Assembly (NCBI GenBank): GCA_001795455.1
Contig: MGPB01000030.1
Location: forward strand, 62,001 to 126,000
Direction of reading: 5' to 3'
Source: Curvibacter sp. GWA2_63_95
GTDB taxonomy: Bacteria; Pseudomonadota; Gammaproteobacteria; Burkholderiales; Burkholderiaceae_C
Length of the DNA: 64,000 nucleotides
Shown: piece by piece, positions 18,447 to 30,310 of the stretch
Layout of the letters: each line of letters begins with the position of its first letter
Position numbering within the stretch: the stretch's first letter is position 1
The notes under the pieces: generated by a model
What the model was told of the DNA's origin: nothing
The model's database searches: none
Seen by the model: only the letters and a program-made list of their open reading frames with translations
Program-made: the position numbers and the translations under genes

Positions 18447-18479
18447 GCGGGGCGCGCGCGGTCACCTTGCGCATGAATT

Positions 18480-18534
18480 GCTACCAATTTGGTAGCTAGT
18501 CGCGCAATATCCATAAGGGTTTGAGGTCAATTTG
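18480..18534 (+). repeat. dispersed stem-loop repeat, copy 4
   Basis: gctaccaatttggtagctagtcgcgcaatatccataagggtttgagg; perfect 7-bp stem with a compensatory pair relative to copy 3. Confidence 0.85.
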
Positions 18535-18553
18535 GCCATCAAACCCCGCTGTG

Positions 18554-20548
<1,995 letters not shown>

Positions 20549-20677
20549 AGATAGGTCTCTGAGTCTCAATAAAACGGTTCGCGCGCCCCAAGCTGCTGGC
20601 CTGTAGCGCGGGCAACCCGCAATTATGGGCGAGGGGCCGGGTTTCAAGATGGCGGGTGTTTTGGCTACAGTGGGGCC

Positions 20678-20833
20678 ATGCAGACCACCAGCGCCATCGC
20701 CCAGCTGCCCAACCTGGGCCCCAAGTCCCGGCAGATGCTGGCGCTGGACGATTGGGAGCGTGCGGCCCGGGGCGGCCAGGGCGACCCTGTCCAGGGGATA
20801 TGCCAGCCGCCCCTTCCCCCGCGCGGGCGTTAG
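20678..20833 (+). pseudogene. possible truncated TfoX C-terminal-like fragment
   Basis: [33 protein letters not shown]...*: [12 protein letters not shown] resembles the TfoX_C HhH segment, then diverges and stops. Confidence 0.35.
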
Positions 20834-20863
20834 CGCTACATTGCAAGAAAAGTCTCCAGGGAA

Positions 20864-21145
20864 GTGAGCAACGCGATGAAACCGGACCAGCCAGTACCGC
20901 CCCACGACAAGCGGGCGGCCACCTCCACCCCGGCCAGCAGGCCTTTTGACAGCTTGCTGGACCCTTTGCCCGTGCCTGATGTGTCGGAGAGCGATACCGA
21001 TACGGCCTGGGGCCTGTGGGAAGCCAGTGTGGGCGGGCTGCTGCAAGAGGGCAAGGCGCCGCCAGAGACACCACCCCCCCACGGTTTTGAACCCACCCAA
21101 CCCGCGGGTCTGGATGGGGAACCCCTGCCCAAGAGCAAGGCTTAG
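20864..21145 (+). CDS. small hypothetical protein, GTG start (or ATG at 20876)
   Basis: [64 protein letters not shown]. Confidence 0.5.
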   Translation: MSNAMKPDQPVPPHDKRAATSTPASRPFDSLLDPLPVPDVSESDTDTAWGLWEASVGGLLQEGKAPPETPPPHGFEPTQPAGLDGEPLPKSKA

Positions 21146-22410
21146 CCGGCTACCTCGCCCGGCGCCAGCCAGGCCAGCAGCTGCGCCGTCACCTCGGGGC
21201 GGTGCAGCAATTCCATGTGGTTCATCTTGTAGGCGATGCACTGGCTGGGCTTGGCAAACACCAGGGTGCGTTTTGCCTCGTCGTGCAGGCCCAGCGCACT
21301 GCGCAGCGGCACCAGCCCATCGCCCAGCAGCCGGTCGGCCAGGGCGCCGCGCTGGCTGGCGGTGGTGGCGGCCACGGTGTAGCAGGCCACGCCTTCAGGC
21401 AATGGCACGGGCAGGCGGCGGTCCGGCCCCTTGTGGAAGCGGTTGCGGCCCTGCCAGTCCTCTGGGCTGACACAGCCGTAACGCAGGTCGGTGATGCCGG
21501 CGCTGCGCAGCTGGCCCAGTTTGGCAAAGGGGCGCGAGTAAGGCGTGGCGCCCAGGATCACATCGACCCAGTTGCCAGCGCGCTCCAGTGGTGCGCCGTG
21601 GTGGGGCGTGCCCAGAAAGACGATGTTCTTCAACACCTGCAACCACGCAGGGTTGGCCGCGCGCGCCTGCTGCACCGCGCTGCGGGTTACTAGGCCACCC
21701 ATGCTGTGCGCCAGCACGGTGATGTCGGTCACCGGCACCGGCCAGTGCGCCACCAGTTGCTCCAGCTCGGCGGCCAGTGCGGCGCCGTTGTCCGAGGTGT
21801 GTAGGCCCGTGTTGTAGCGCACATAGACCGGGGTGTAGCCCACTGCGGCCAGGGCGTGGGCATGGCTGCGCACTTCACCGGTGGCCGTGGTGTGTGTCCA
21901 CTGCAGGTCGTTCATGCACAGGCCGTGAATGGTGATGAGCAGCTTGCCGCCTACAGTGGCGGCTGCGGGCAAGGTGTCAGGCCGGGCCCAGTCCAGCCTG
22001 TGGCCCGCGTGGCGCAGCTGCAGGTGCGTGGCCAGCGGGTTGCCGCTGGCGGCCAGGCGGTCGCCCAGCACGCCGTTCAGGGCGGCCAACACGGCCTCGC
22101 GCTGTGGGGTGTCGGGTAAAGCGGTATCGGCCGCGTCCAGCAGGGGCTGCAGCTTGCCCAAGATCGCCTCGGCACCACTGCCCACCAGTTGCGTCACGCC
22201 TTGCACGGTTTGGTAAATCAGGCCGGTCAGGCCGCGCGTGGTGCCTGCCGTCTTGCCGCCTGGCACGCCCATGCTGCCCCAGACCGACTGGTGCACCCCT
22301 TCGGCCATGCGGGCCACGCCGCGCGTGGCCTGGGTGGCCAGTTGCACCACGCCACGCAGGTCGGAGGTGCGGAAGTGCTGCAAGGCCTTGGGCCGCGGGG
22401 GCAGGGGCAT
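21142..22410 (-). CDS. alpha/beta-hydrolase (PGAP1/lipase-like)
   Basis: [15 protein letters not shown], nucleophile elbow [30 protein letters not shown]. Confidence 0.8.
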   Translation of the reverse strand: MPLPPRPKALQHFRTSDLRGVVQLATQATRGVARMAEGVHQSVWGSMGVPGGKTAGTTRGLTGLIYQTVQGVTQLVGSGAEAILGKLQPLLDAADTALPDTPQREAVLAALNGVLGDRLAASGNPLATHLQLRHAGHRLDWARPDTLPAAATVGGKLLITIHGLCMNDLQWTHTTATGEVRSHAHALAAVGYTPVYVRYNTGLHTSDNGAALAAELEQLVAHWPVPVTDITVLAHSMGGLVTRSAVQQARAANPAWLQVLKNIVFLGTPHHGAPLERAGNWVDVILGATPYSRPFAKLGQLRSAGITDLRYGCVSPEDWQGRNRFHKGPDRRLPVPLPEGVACYTVAATTASQRGALADRLLGDGLVPLRSALGLHDEAKRTLVFAKPSQCIAYKMNHMELLHRPEVTAQLLAWLAPGEVAG

Positions 22411-22429
22411 GGAGGCCTTTTGAACGGCG

Positions 22430-23434
22430 TTAGAACTTTTCGTGTGGCTGCAGGTAGCGCCACTGGCCCACGGGCAGGTTGCCCAGCATGACCTTGCCTA
22501 CGCGCACGCGCTTGAGGCCCACCACGCGCAGGCCCACCAGTTCGCACATGCGGCGGATCTGGCGCTTCTTGCCCTCGGTCAGCACAAAGCGCAGCTGCTC
22601 GGGGTTTTGCCATTCCACCTTGGCGGGTTTCAGGGCCTGGTCGTCCAGGCGCAGGCCGTGGCGCAGCAGCTTGAGTTTTTCAGGCGGGAACACGCTTTGC
22701 ACGTCGGTGCCCACCGGGTCGTCATCGTCGATGCGGCTGAGCTGCTGCACCTTGCCGCCGTATGTCGCAGCAGGCGAGTTGGCCGCCGCGCTGTTGGCCA
22801 CGCCGGTGTAGACCACGCGCACCAAATACTCTTTCTCCATCACCGAGTCTTCGCCAATCAGCTGGCGCGCCACGCGGCCGTCCTGCGTCAGCACCAAGAG
22901 GCCGGTGGAGTCAATGTCCAGCCGGCCAGCGGGCACCAGGCTCTTGAGCTGGCTGCCGTGGAAGAAGAAGCGCGCGTTGTCCTCGGCCCAGCGGTTTTGC
23001 GGCTGGATCAGGGTGATGGCGGGCTCGTGGCCGTCTTCGGCCTGGCCGCTGACGATGCCAATGGGCTTGTTCAGCAAAATGGTGACCTGGTTGGCCTGCT
23101 GGCCCTGGGCCTGTTTGTCGATCTCGATGCGCACGCCGGGCAGCACCTGCATGCCCATCTCGGCCACCTTGCCGTCCACTTTCACCCAGCCCTTGCCAAT
23201 CCACTCGTCGGCCTCGCGGCGCGAGGCCATGCCCAGCTCGGCCATGCGTTTGTTCAGGCGCACGGTGCCACCCGCGCCCTGGGCGGCCGTATTGGTCTGG
23301 CCGGCGGGAATGGCGCGGTTGCCGGGGGCCTTGTTGGCGGGGGGCGGCGCGCGGCGCACACCCGCCGGGCTGTTGGCGGCGCTAGGCGGTGCCGGTGCAC
23401 GGCGCAAGGTAGGGCGGGGGGGCTGGTCGGTCAT
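22430..23434 (-). CDS. RNA pseudouridine synthase (RluB/RluF-like)
   Basis: S4-like N-terminus VRLNKRMAELGMASRREADEWI; LNKPIGIVSG; AGRLDIDSTGLLVLTQDG; GKKRQIRRMCELVGLRVVGLKRVRVG. Confidence 0.9.
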   Translation of the reverse strand: MTDQPPRPTLRRAPAPPSAANSPAGVRRAPPPANKAPGNRAIPAGQTNTAAQGAGGTVRLNKRMAELGMASRREADEWIGKGWVKVDGKVAEMGMQVLPGVRIEIDKQAQGQQANQVTILLNKPIGIVSGQAEDGHEPAITLIQPQNRWAEDNARFFFHGSQLKSLVPAGRLDIDSTGLLVLTQDGRVARQLIGEDSVMEKEYLVRVVYTGVANSAAANSPAATYGGKVQQLSRIDDDDPVGTDVQSVFPPEKLKLLRHGLRLDDQALKPAKVEWQNPEQLRFVLTEGKKRQIRRMCELVGLRVVGLKRVRVGKVMLGNLPVGQWRYLQPHEKF

Positions 23435-23443
23435 GGTGAATTT

Positions 23444-23494
23444 GCTATTGTTTTAGGAGCTGCTTGCGCATATTTTACGCGGGCTAGGTGCCTA
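23444..23494 (+). repeat. dispersed stem-loop repeat, copy 5
   Basis: gctattgttttaggagctgcttgcgcatattttacgcgggctaggtgcc. Confidence 0.85.
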
Positions 23495-23857
23495 TCGGGG
23501 CGTCTTGGCTTTGAGCAGGCGCGGAATGTTGTCCTCAATCCAATCGGTCAGCAGGCGCACCTTTTCGGCAGCTTCGCGCCCTAGCGGGGTGAGGCTGTAT
23601 TCCACATGCGGCGGCACAACTTCGTAGGCAGTGCGGTTCACCAGGCCATCGCCTTCCAGGCTCTGCAGCGTCTGGATCAGCATGCGCTCGCTCACGCCAT
23701 TGATCTTGCGCCGCAACTCACCAAAGCGCAGCGTGCCGGACTCCAGCGCGATCAGTGCAAGAACCCCCCAGCGGCTGGTGATGTTTTGAAGTACCTCCCG
23801 GGAAGGGCAGGCTGCAGCCAGGACATCGCCTCGCTGGAATTTTGCGGCAATTCCCAT
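23492..23857 (-). CDS. HxlR-family transcriptional regulator
   Basis: CPSREVLQNITSRWGVLALIALESGTLRFGELRRKINGVSERMLIQTLQSLEGDGLVNRTAYEVVPPHVEYSLTPLG. Confidence 0.9.
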   Translation of the reverse strand: MGIAAKFQRGDVLAAACPSREVLQNITSRWGVLALIALESGTLRFGELRRKINGVSERMLIQTLQSLEGDGLVNRTAYEVVPPHVEYSLTPLGREAAEKVRLLTDWIEDNIPRLLKAKTPR

Positions 23858-24026
23858 CCTGTGGCTCCTTTAGAACACTGCCTGGATTGTAGGGAGGTGC
23901 CGGGTTTTACGCGGTGCGATGACACTTACTATTTTGTAGGTACTTGCATAAAGTAAGCGACAAACCTACATTCCATCGCAGCCCGGGCGTTGTACTGCCC
24001 GGTCCGCCAACTTTGAAAGGATTTGA

Positions 24027-24536
24027 ATGAAAACAACCCTACTGGCAGGCCTTGTGGCCGCCGCCTGCGCGCTGCCGGCCCTGGCACAGGAGGCCGTGCG
24101 TGGCTCCCGCAACGCCGATGCACTGTTCACCAGCGCTGACCCCAAGCTGCACGCCAACAAGCAGGTGGCCTACCACATCGTCAAGGATTTGCTGGAAGCC
24201 AACCACTGGGAACTGGCTGAGCGCTACATCGACAAGGACTACATCCAGCACAACCCCAATGCGCGCAACGGACGCGATGCCGTGGTGTATTTCTTCACCC
24301 AGGTACTCAAGGTGCAACCCAAGCCCATTCCCGAGAAACTGAGCCTGCCGGTCGCTGAGGTCATGGCCGAGGGCGATCTGGTGACGGTGATTTACCCGCG
24401 CAACGTGGTTGACCCCACGCACCCCAAGGGGGCTTACAGCACGGCCTGGTTTGACACCTGGCGCATCAAGGATGGCAAAGCAGTGGAGCACTGGGACCCG
24501 GCGCTGATGAACGAAGCGCCCACCCTGTCCAACTGA
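24027..24536 (+). CDS. SnoaL-like/NTF2-fold secreted protein
   Basis: Signal peptide; [35 protein letters not shown]...[24 protein letters not shown]. Confidence 0.75.
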   Translation: MKTTLLAGLVAAACALPALAQEAVRGSRNADALFTSADPKLHANKQVAYHIVKDLLEANHWELAERYIDKDYIQHNPNARNGRDAVVYFFTQVLKVQPKPIPEKLSLPVAEVMAEGDLVTVIYPRNVVDPTHPKGAYSTAWFDTWRIKDGKAVEHWDPALMNEAPTLSN

Positions 24537-24591
24537 GGCGCGCGCCCCATCCACGGTCGCTGCAGGTCGGCAAAAGGCACCTAGGGTAAAC

Positions 24592-24615
24592 CCTACTGTT
24601 GAACGCAACAGTAGG
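24592..24615. promoter_or_regulatory. perfect 10-bp-arm dyad upstream of dctA
   Basis: CCTACTGTTG-aacg-CAACAGTAGG, preceded by TAGGGT-aa-ACCCTA at 24582-24595. Confidence 0.5.
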
Positions 24616-24678
24616 CGCTTGGCGAGGCAATCCGTATCGTCGCGCCCTGTTTTTGTACTCTCCAAAGGCCTTTCTGCC

Positions 24679-26025
24679 ATGTCCGCGACCGTTGTGCGCA
24701 AGCCGCTTTACCAATCCCTCTATGTCCAGGTGCTGTTTGCCGTCACGGTAGGCGTGTTGCTCGGCCATTTTTACCCCCAGCTCGGTACCGATATGAAGCC
24801 GCTGGGGGATGCCTTCATCAAGCTCATCAAGATGATCATCGCGCCCATCATCTTCTGCACCGTGGTGGTGGGCATCGCCGGCATGGAAGACATGAAGAAA
24901 GTCGGCAAGACCGGCGGCCTGGCGCTGCTGTACTTCGAAGTGGTGTCCACGCTGGCGCTGGTGATCGGCCTGCTGGTGGTCAACTTCATCCAGCCCGGAT
25001 CGGGCATGCACGTGGACGCCGCCACGCTGGACACCAAGGCCATCGCGGCCTACACCGAGCCCGGCAAGATGAAGGGCACGGTGGACTTTCTGCTGGGCGT
25101 GATCCCGACCTCGGTGGTGGACGCCTTCGCCAAGGGCGACATCTTGCAGGTGCTGCTGTTCTCGGTGCTGTTCGGGTTTGCGCTGCACAAGTTTGGCGGC
25201 CGCGGCACCATGGTGTTTGACTTCATCGAGAAGTCCTCCCACGTGCTGTTCGACATTGTGGGCATCATCATGAAGGTGGCCCCCATCGGTGCGTTTGGCG
25301 CCATGGCCTTCACCATCGGCAAGTACGGCATCGACTCGCTGTTCTCGCTCGGCAAGCTCATGGGCACCTTCTACCTGACCTGCCTGATCTTCGTGTTCGG
25401 CGTGCTGGGCCTGATCGCCAAGCTGCATGGCTTCAGCGTGTTCAAGTTTGTGCGCTACATCAAGGAAGAGCTGCTCATCGTGCTGGGCACTTCGTCGTCC
25501 GAGTCAGTGTTGCCCCGCATGATGGAAAAACTGGAGAACCTGGGCGCCCGCAAATCGGTGGTGGGTCTGGTCATTCCGACCGGGTATTCGTTCAACCTGG
25601 ACGGCACCTCCATCTACCTCACCATGGCCGCGGTGTTCATCGCCCAGGCCACCGACACGCCCATGACCCTGGTGCAGCAGCTCACGCTGCTGGCCGTGTT
25701 GCTGCTCACCTCCAAGGGCGCGGCGGGCATCACCGGCAGCGGCTTTATCGTACTGGCGGCCACACTGTCGGCCGTGGGCGGCGTGCCCGTGGCGGGCCTG
25801 GCACTCATCCTGGGCATTGACCGCTTCATGAGTGAAGCACGCGCCCTGACCAATCTGGTGGGCAATGGCGTGGCCACCCTGGTGGTGGCCAAGTGGACCG
25901 GCGACCTGGACATGCAGCGCCTGCAGGCCGGCCTGGAGCACCCCACGCAGCAAGAAGCCCAAGCGCCCGAGGAAATTCTGGACCAGCACGTGGAACACAT
26001 GGCCGTTCGCCCCAGCAAGGGCTGA
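24679..26025 (+). CDS. dctA: C4-dicarboxylate transporter DctA (DAACS family)
   Basis: [97 protein letters not shown]. Confidence 0.95.
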   Translation: MSATVVRKPLYQSLYVQVLFAVTVGVLLGHFYPQLGTDMKPLGDAFIKLIKMIIAPIIFCTVVVGIAGMEDMKKVGKTGGLALLYFEVVSTLALVIGLLVVNFIQPGSGMHVDAATLDTKAIAAYTEPGKMKGTVDFLLGVIPTSVVDAFAKGDILQVLLFSVLFGFALHKFGGRGTMVFDFIEKSSHVLFDIVGIIMKVAPIGAFGAMAFTIGKYGIDSLFSLGKLMGTFYLTCLIFVFGVLGLIAKLHGFSVFKFVRYIKEELLIVLGTSSSESVLPRMMEKLENLGARKSVVGLVIPTGYSFNLDGTSIYLTMAAVFIAQATDTPMTLVQQLTLLAVLLLTSKGAAGITGSGFIVLAATLSAVGGVPVAGLALILGIDRFMSEARALTNLVGNGVATLVVAKWTGDLDMQRLQAGLEHPTQQEAQAPEEILDQHVEHMAVRPSKG

Positions 26026-26038
26026 GAGCATTCGCCCA

Positions 26039-26545
26039 CTAGTTGCGCGCGTCAAGGGTCTCGAAAATCCTTGACGCTGCATCTGGGGCGCTCACGGTCG
26101 CCGAATCGATGACCAGTCGATGGCTCGACCACGGTTCGTACTCACGTTGTTGAACTTCAGCCCACGTTGGCAGTGTGTGCCCCGGGATGTCTGCCTTGCG
26201 GTTCTCCACACGCCTTTGATGTTCGCTTATGTCCGAACACACAACTTCCACTTCGACGATGTGTGAGTTAGCACTTTCAGCAATCGCACGCCAAGTTTCT
26301 CGGATAGAGGTCAGCGGGTTCACGGCATCTGCCACAACGGTTCCCCCCAAGCAGAGATTGGCCTTGGCCATTTGGTAGGCCACAAGGTAGCCCAATGCCC
26401 CCACCCCATGCTGTGTGTGCAAGGCAGACAAGATGGCTTGTTCAATGGTGTCGATCCGAACATAGGCAGCGCGACACCGGCGCGCCAGGATCTGGGCGAT
26501 GGTCGTTTTGCCCGTGCCCGGCAGACCGCTAAAGATGATTAACAT
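26039..26545 (-). CDS. AAA/zeta-toxin-like P-loop kinase
   Basis: MLIIFSGLPGTGKTTIAQILARR Walker A; small nucleotide-kinase-like protein. Confidence 0.7.
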   Translation of the reverse strand: MLIIFSGLPGTGKTTIAQILARRCRAAYVRIDTIEQAILSALHTQHGVGALGYLVAYQMAKANLCLGGTVVADAVNPLTSIRETWRAIAESANSHIVEVEVVCSDISEHQRRVENRKADIPGHTLPTWAEVQQREYEPWSSHRLVIDSATVSAPDAASRIFETLDARN

Positions 26546-26635
26546 GCGCGTGATTCTGCCCCAGCGGCTCTGTCGAGGGTGTCTGCACATGCCACCCCGC
26601 CAGCCGCATGAAAGTGGCCATGTGTGTGTCAAGTC

Positions 26636-26690
26636 GCTATAAAAATAGTAGCTGATTGCGCAATTTCCACGAGGGCTAGGTCGTGATTTG
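26636..26690 (+). repeat. dispersed stem-loop repeat, copy 6 (overlaps the 3' end of the Crp/Fnr gene)
   Basis: gctataaaaatagtagctgattgcgcaatttccacgagggctaggtc. Confidence 0.85.
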
Positions 26691-27401
26691 GCGTGTAAAC
26701 ACCCGCGACCGCAGTGCCTGCAGATCCAGCACCCGCAGCCCGCCGTATTCCACCCGAATGAAGGCCTGGGCCTCCAGCGCGTTCAGCGCCTCGTTCACGC
26801 GTTGGCGCGACAGGCCCACCAGGTAGGCCAGCTCCTGTTGGGTGATGCGCAGCACCTCGCCCACGCCGGGGTAGAGCACAGGGTTGAACAGGGAGGCCAG
26901 GCTGCGCGCCACGCGGATGTCGGGGTTGGTCATGCGGTCGATCTCGCGCGCGGCGATGAACTGGCCCAGGCGTTCGTTGAGCTGGTTCATCACAAAGCGG
27001 TTGAAACCAATCGAGTGGTCCAGCAGCCAGTGGAAAGTGTCCACATGCAGGCCCGCCACCAGGCTCTTGCGCAGCGCCTGGATGTTGTAGCGGTAGGTCT
27101 CGCGCTTGAGCGCCGTGCCCTCGCCAAACCAGCCGCCCGGTGGCACGCCGGTAAAGGTCATGGTTTGGCCCTCGGCGTTGTCGGTGCTCATCTTCAGCAG
27201 GCCGTCCACCACACCAAACCAATAGGTCACCGGGCGGCCCATGCGGCACAGGTATTCGCCCGGTGCCGCCTCGGCAATGCGCAGGTCGTCCACGGCGCGC
27301 TGGCGTTCGTCAGGCAGCAGCACTTGCAGCCATGGGATGGCCGCCAATTCGACGTCGGTGAGCGGACGGCGGCGCTGGTGCAGGCTGGAGTCGGTGCTCA
27401 T
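26676..27401 (-). CDS. Crp/Fnr-family transcriptional regulator
   Basis: Cyclic-nucleotide-binding-like domain and HTH (ITQQELAYLVGLSRQRVNEALNALE). The longer 947-aa track ORF is not credible. Confidence 0.85.
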   Translation of the reverse strand: MSTDSSLHQRRRPLTDVELAAIPWLQVLLPDERQRAVDDLRIAEAAPGEYLCRMGRPVTYWFGVVDGLLKMSTDNAEGQTMTFTGVPPGGWFGEGTALKRETYRYNIQALRKSLVAGLHVDTFHWLLDHSIGFNRFVMNQLNERLGQFIAAREIDRMTNPDIRVARSLASLFNPVLYPGVGEVLRITQQELAYLVGLSRQRVNEALNALEAQAFIRVEYGGLRVLDLQALRSRVFTRQITT

Positions 27402-27461
27402 GGGCGGGCCTTGTAAGTTGCCAATAAGTGAAGGGAAAACACCTACCGAGAAATGCACAAA

Positions 27462-27479
27462 TTGTCGTCCAAACGACAA
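27462..27479. promoter_or_regulatory. candidate operator dyad between divergent Crp/Fnr and acyl-CoA ligase genes
   Basis: TTGTCGT-ccaa-ACGACAA perfect 7-bp arms. Confidence 0.5.
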
Positions 27480-27563
27480 CTTGGCGTCAAATGCAGTCCT
27501 ACCATTCGCCCCATACCAAAAGCCCCTTGGCGCATGCCGGGGGCCATAACGAGGTGACACGCA

Positions 27564-29516
27564 ATGGGTACGCACACGACATTTCCGCAGCTGCTGCTGC
27601 AGCACGCCAGCCAGCGCCCGCAGGCGCCGGCCATGCGTGAAAAGGAATACGGCATCTGGCAGGCGCTGACCTGGGCCGAGCTGGCGCAGATGGTGGAGCA
27701 CATCGCAGCCGGTCTGCACCAGGCTGGTCTGCAACGGCATGACCACATGGTGGTGGTGGGCGCGAACCGGCCCCGCCTGTACGCCACCATGCTGGCTGCG
27801 CAGAGCCTGGGGGCCATTCCCATCCCGCTGTACCAGGATGCCGCGGCACCCGAGTGTGTGTTCCCCATCAACAATGCCGAGGTGCGCTTCGCCTTTGCCG
27901 AAGACCAGGAGCAGGTAGACAAGCTGCTGGAAGTACGTGAGCAGTGCCCGCAGCTGGCCCACATTTACTTTGATGACCCGCGTGGCCTGCGCAACTACGA
28001 CGAGCCCGGCCTGGCGGCCATGGACGAGCTGCAGGCGGCGGGCAAGGCGTTTGCAGCATTGCATGTGGACTTCTTCAAGGCGGAGATCGCGAAGATCACG
28101 CACACCGATGTGGCGGCCATGTTTTTCACCTCCGGCACCACGGGCAACCCCAAGGGCGTGGTGCATACGCACGATTCCTTGTTGAACCGCGCCCGCGCCG
28201 GTGCCACGTTTGACCGCCTCACCAGTGACGAAGACGTGCTGGCCTACATGCCACCGGCCTGGATCGGGCAGAACATCTTCAGCTACGCCCAGTGGCTGTC
28301 GTGCGGCTACGTGGTGAACTGCCCCGAAAGCAGCGCCACCGCCAGCATCGACCTGAAGGAAATTGGTCCCACCTACTACTTCGCGCCGCCGCGCGTGTTC
28401 GAGGGCATGCTCACCACGGTGATGATTCGCATGGAGGACGCGGGTGCCCTCAAGCGCAACATGTTCCATTACTTCATGGGCGTGGCCAAGAAGGTGGGCC
28501 CGGCGCTGATGGACGGTTTGCCGGTGTCCACCACGGACCGCGCCTTGTATGCGCTGGGCAATGTGCTGGTCTACGGCCCACTGCGCAACACGCTGGGCTT
28601 CAGCCGCGTGCGGGTGGCCTACACGGCGGGCGAGGCGATTGGTCCGGACCTGTTCACCTTCTACCGCTCCATCGGCATCAACCTCAAACAGCTCTACGGT
28701 TCCACCGAGACTGCGGTGTTTGTCTGCCTGCAGCCCGACAACCAGGCGCGTGCCGACACGGTGGGCGTGCCCTGCGAGGGCGTGGAGATCAAGGTGGCCG
28801 ACAACGGCGAGATTCTGGTCAAGTCGCCCGGCCTCCTGAAGGAGTACTACAAGAACCCCGCCGCCACGGCCGAGGTGCTGACCGCCGACGGCTGGTACCA
28901 CACCAGTGATGCTGGCTTCATTGACGCGCACGGGCACCTCAAGATCATCGACCGCGTGAAGGACGTAGGCCGCATCCAGGGCGGGACCTTCGATGCCGCC
29001 ATGTTTGCGCCCAAGTATGTGGAGAACAAACTCAAGTTCTTCCAGCACATCAAGGAGGTGGTGGCCTATGGCGATGGCCGCGAGCAGGTGTGTGTGCTCA
29101 TCAACATCGACTTTGAGGCGGTGGGCAACTGGGCCGAACGCCGTAACCTGCCCTACGCCGGCTACACCGACCTGGCGCAAAAGCCCGAGGTCTACCAGCT
29201 CATCAAGGAATGTGTGGAGAAGGTGAATGCCGACCTGAGCGCGGACGCACTGCTGGCCGGCAGCCAGGTGAGCCGCTTCCTGGTGTTGCACAAGGAGCTG
29301 GACGCGGACGACGGTGAGCTGACGCGGACCAACAAGGTGCGCCGCGGCTTTATTGCCGACAAATACAACGTGCTGGTGGACGCCCTGTATGGCGGCAAGA
29401 CCAGCCAGTTCATTGAAACCCAGGTCAAGTTTGAAGACGGGCGTACCGGTAGCGTGAGCGCCACGCTGCGCATTGAAGACGCCAAGACCTTTGCCGCTGT
29501 GAAGGCCGCTGCATGA
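27564..29516 (+). CDS. AMP-dependent long-chain acyl-CoA synthetase family protein
   Basis: FFTSGTTGNPKGVVHTH, QLYGSTETA, GWYHTSDAGFIDAHGHLKIIDRVKD. Confidence 0.9.
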   Translation: MGTHTTFPQLLLQHASQRPQAPAMREKEYGIWQALTWAELAQMVEHIAAGLHQAGLQRHDHMVVVGANRPRLYATMLAAQSLGAIPIPLYQDAAAPECVFPINNAEVRFAFAEDQEQVDKLLEVREQCPQLAHIYFDDPRGLRNYDEPGLAAMDELQAAGKAFAALHVDFFKAEIAKITHTDVAAMFFTSGTTGNPKGVVHTHDSLLNRARAGATFDRLTSDEDVLAYMPPAWIGQNIFSYAQWLSCGYVVNCPESSATASIDLKEIGPTYYFAPPRVFEGMLTTVMIRMEDAGALKRNMFHYFMGVAKKVGPALMDGLPVSTTDRALYALGNVLVYGPLRNTLGFSRVRVAYTAGEAIGPDLFTFYRSIGINLKQLYGSTETAVFVCLQPDNQARADTVGVPCEGVEIKVADNGEILVKSPGLLKEYYKNPAATAEVLTADGWYHTSDAGFIDAHGHLKIIDRVKDVGRIQGGTFDAAMFAPKYVENKLKFFQHIKEVVAYGDGREQVCVLINIDFEAVGNWAERRNLPYAGYTDLAQKPEVYQLIKECVEKVNADLSADALLAGSQVSRFLVLHKELDADDGELTRTNKVRRGFIADKYNVLVDALYGGKTSQFIETQVKFEDGRTGSVSATLRIEDAKTFAAVKAAA

Positions 29517-30298
29517 CATCCAAAAAGATCGGTGACGTCATTCTGGACGTCAAGAACATCTCCCTGCGTTTTGGTGGCGTCAAGGCGCTGACCGACATCA
29601 GCTTTGATGTGCGTGAGCACGAGATCCGCGCCATCATCGGGCCCAACGGCGCGGGCAAGAGTTCGATGCTGAACTGCATCAACGGCGTGTATGCACCGCA
29701 GGACGGGGCCATCACCTTCCGGGGCCAAGCCTTCAAGTACATGAACAGCCACCAGGTGGCCACCATGGGCATAGGTCGCACCTTCCAGAACCTGGCCTTG
29801 TTCAAGGGCATGAGTGTGCTGGACAACATCATGTCCGGGCGCAACCTCAAGATCAAAAGCAACATCCTGTTGCAGGCACTGCGCATCGGCCCGGCCGAAC
29901 GCGAAGAGATTGCGCACCGCGAGGCCGTGGAACGCATCATTGATTTCCTGGAGATCCAGGCCTACCGCAAGACACCCGTGGGCCAGTTGCCCTACGGCCT
30001 GCAAAAGCGGGTAGACCTGGGGCGCGCGCTGGCCATGGAGCCGCAGGTGCTGTTGCTGGACGAACCCATGGCGGGCATGAACGTGGAGGAGAAGCAGGAC
30101 ATGTGCCGCTTTGTGCTCGACGTGAACGACGAGTTTGGCACCACGGTGGTGTTGATCGAACACGACATGGGCGTGGTGATGGACATCAGCGACCGCGTGG
30201 TGGTGCTGGACTACGGGAAAAAGATTGGCGACGGCACACCCGATGAAGTGCGCAACAACCCCGACGTGATCAGCGCCTACCTCGGCACCTCGCACTAA
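29513..30298 (+). CDS. livG: branched-chain amino acid-type ABC transporter ATP-binding protein (LivG-like)
   Basis: GPNGAGKSS, PYGLQKRVDLGRALAMEPQVLLLDEPMAGMN; overlaps previous gene by 4 nt. Confidence 0.9.
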   Translation: MTSKKIGDVILDVKNISLRFGGVKALTDISFDVREHEIRAIIGPNGAGKSSMLNCINGVYAPQDGAITFRGQAFKYMNSHQVATMGIGRTFQNLALFKGMSVLDNIMSGRNLKIKSNILLQALRIGPAEREEIAHREAVERIIDFLEIQAYRKTPVGQLPYGLQKRVDLGRALAMEPQVLLLDEPMAGMNVEEKQDMCRFVLDVNDEFGTTVVLIEHDMGVVMDISDRVVVLDYGKKIGDGTPDEVRNNPDVISAYLGTSH

Positions 30299-30310
30299 GG
30301 ACATACCAAG

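Noticed and set aside
22442-23584. 380-aa plus-strand ORF
   Set aside because: Antisense to the pseudouridine synthase; composition typical of shadow ORFs.
26676-29519. 947-aa minus-strand ORF in the track
   Set aside because: Only the C-terminal ~241 aa (Crp/Fnr) is real; the upstream part is the antisense shadow of the acyl-CoA ligase gene, typical of high-GC DNA.
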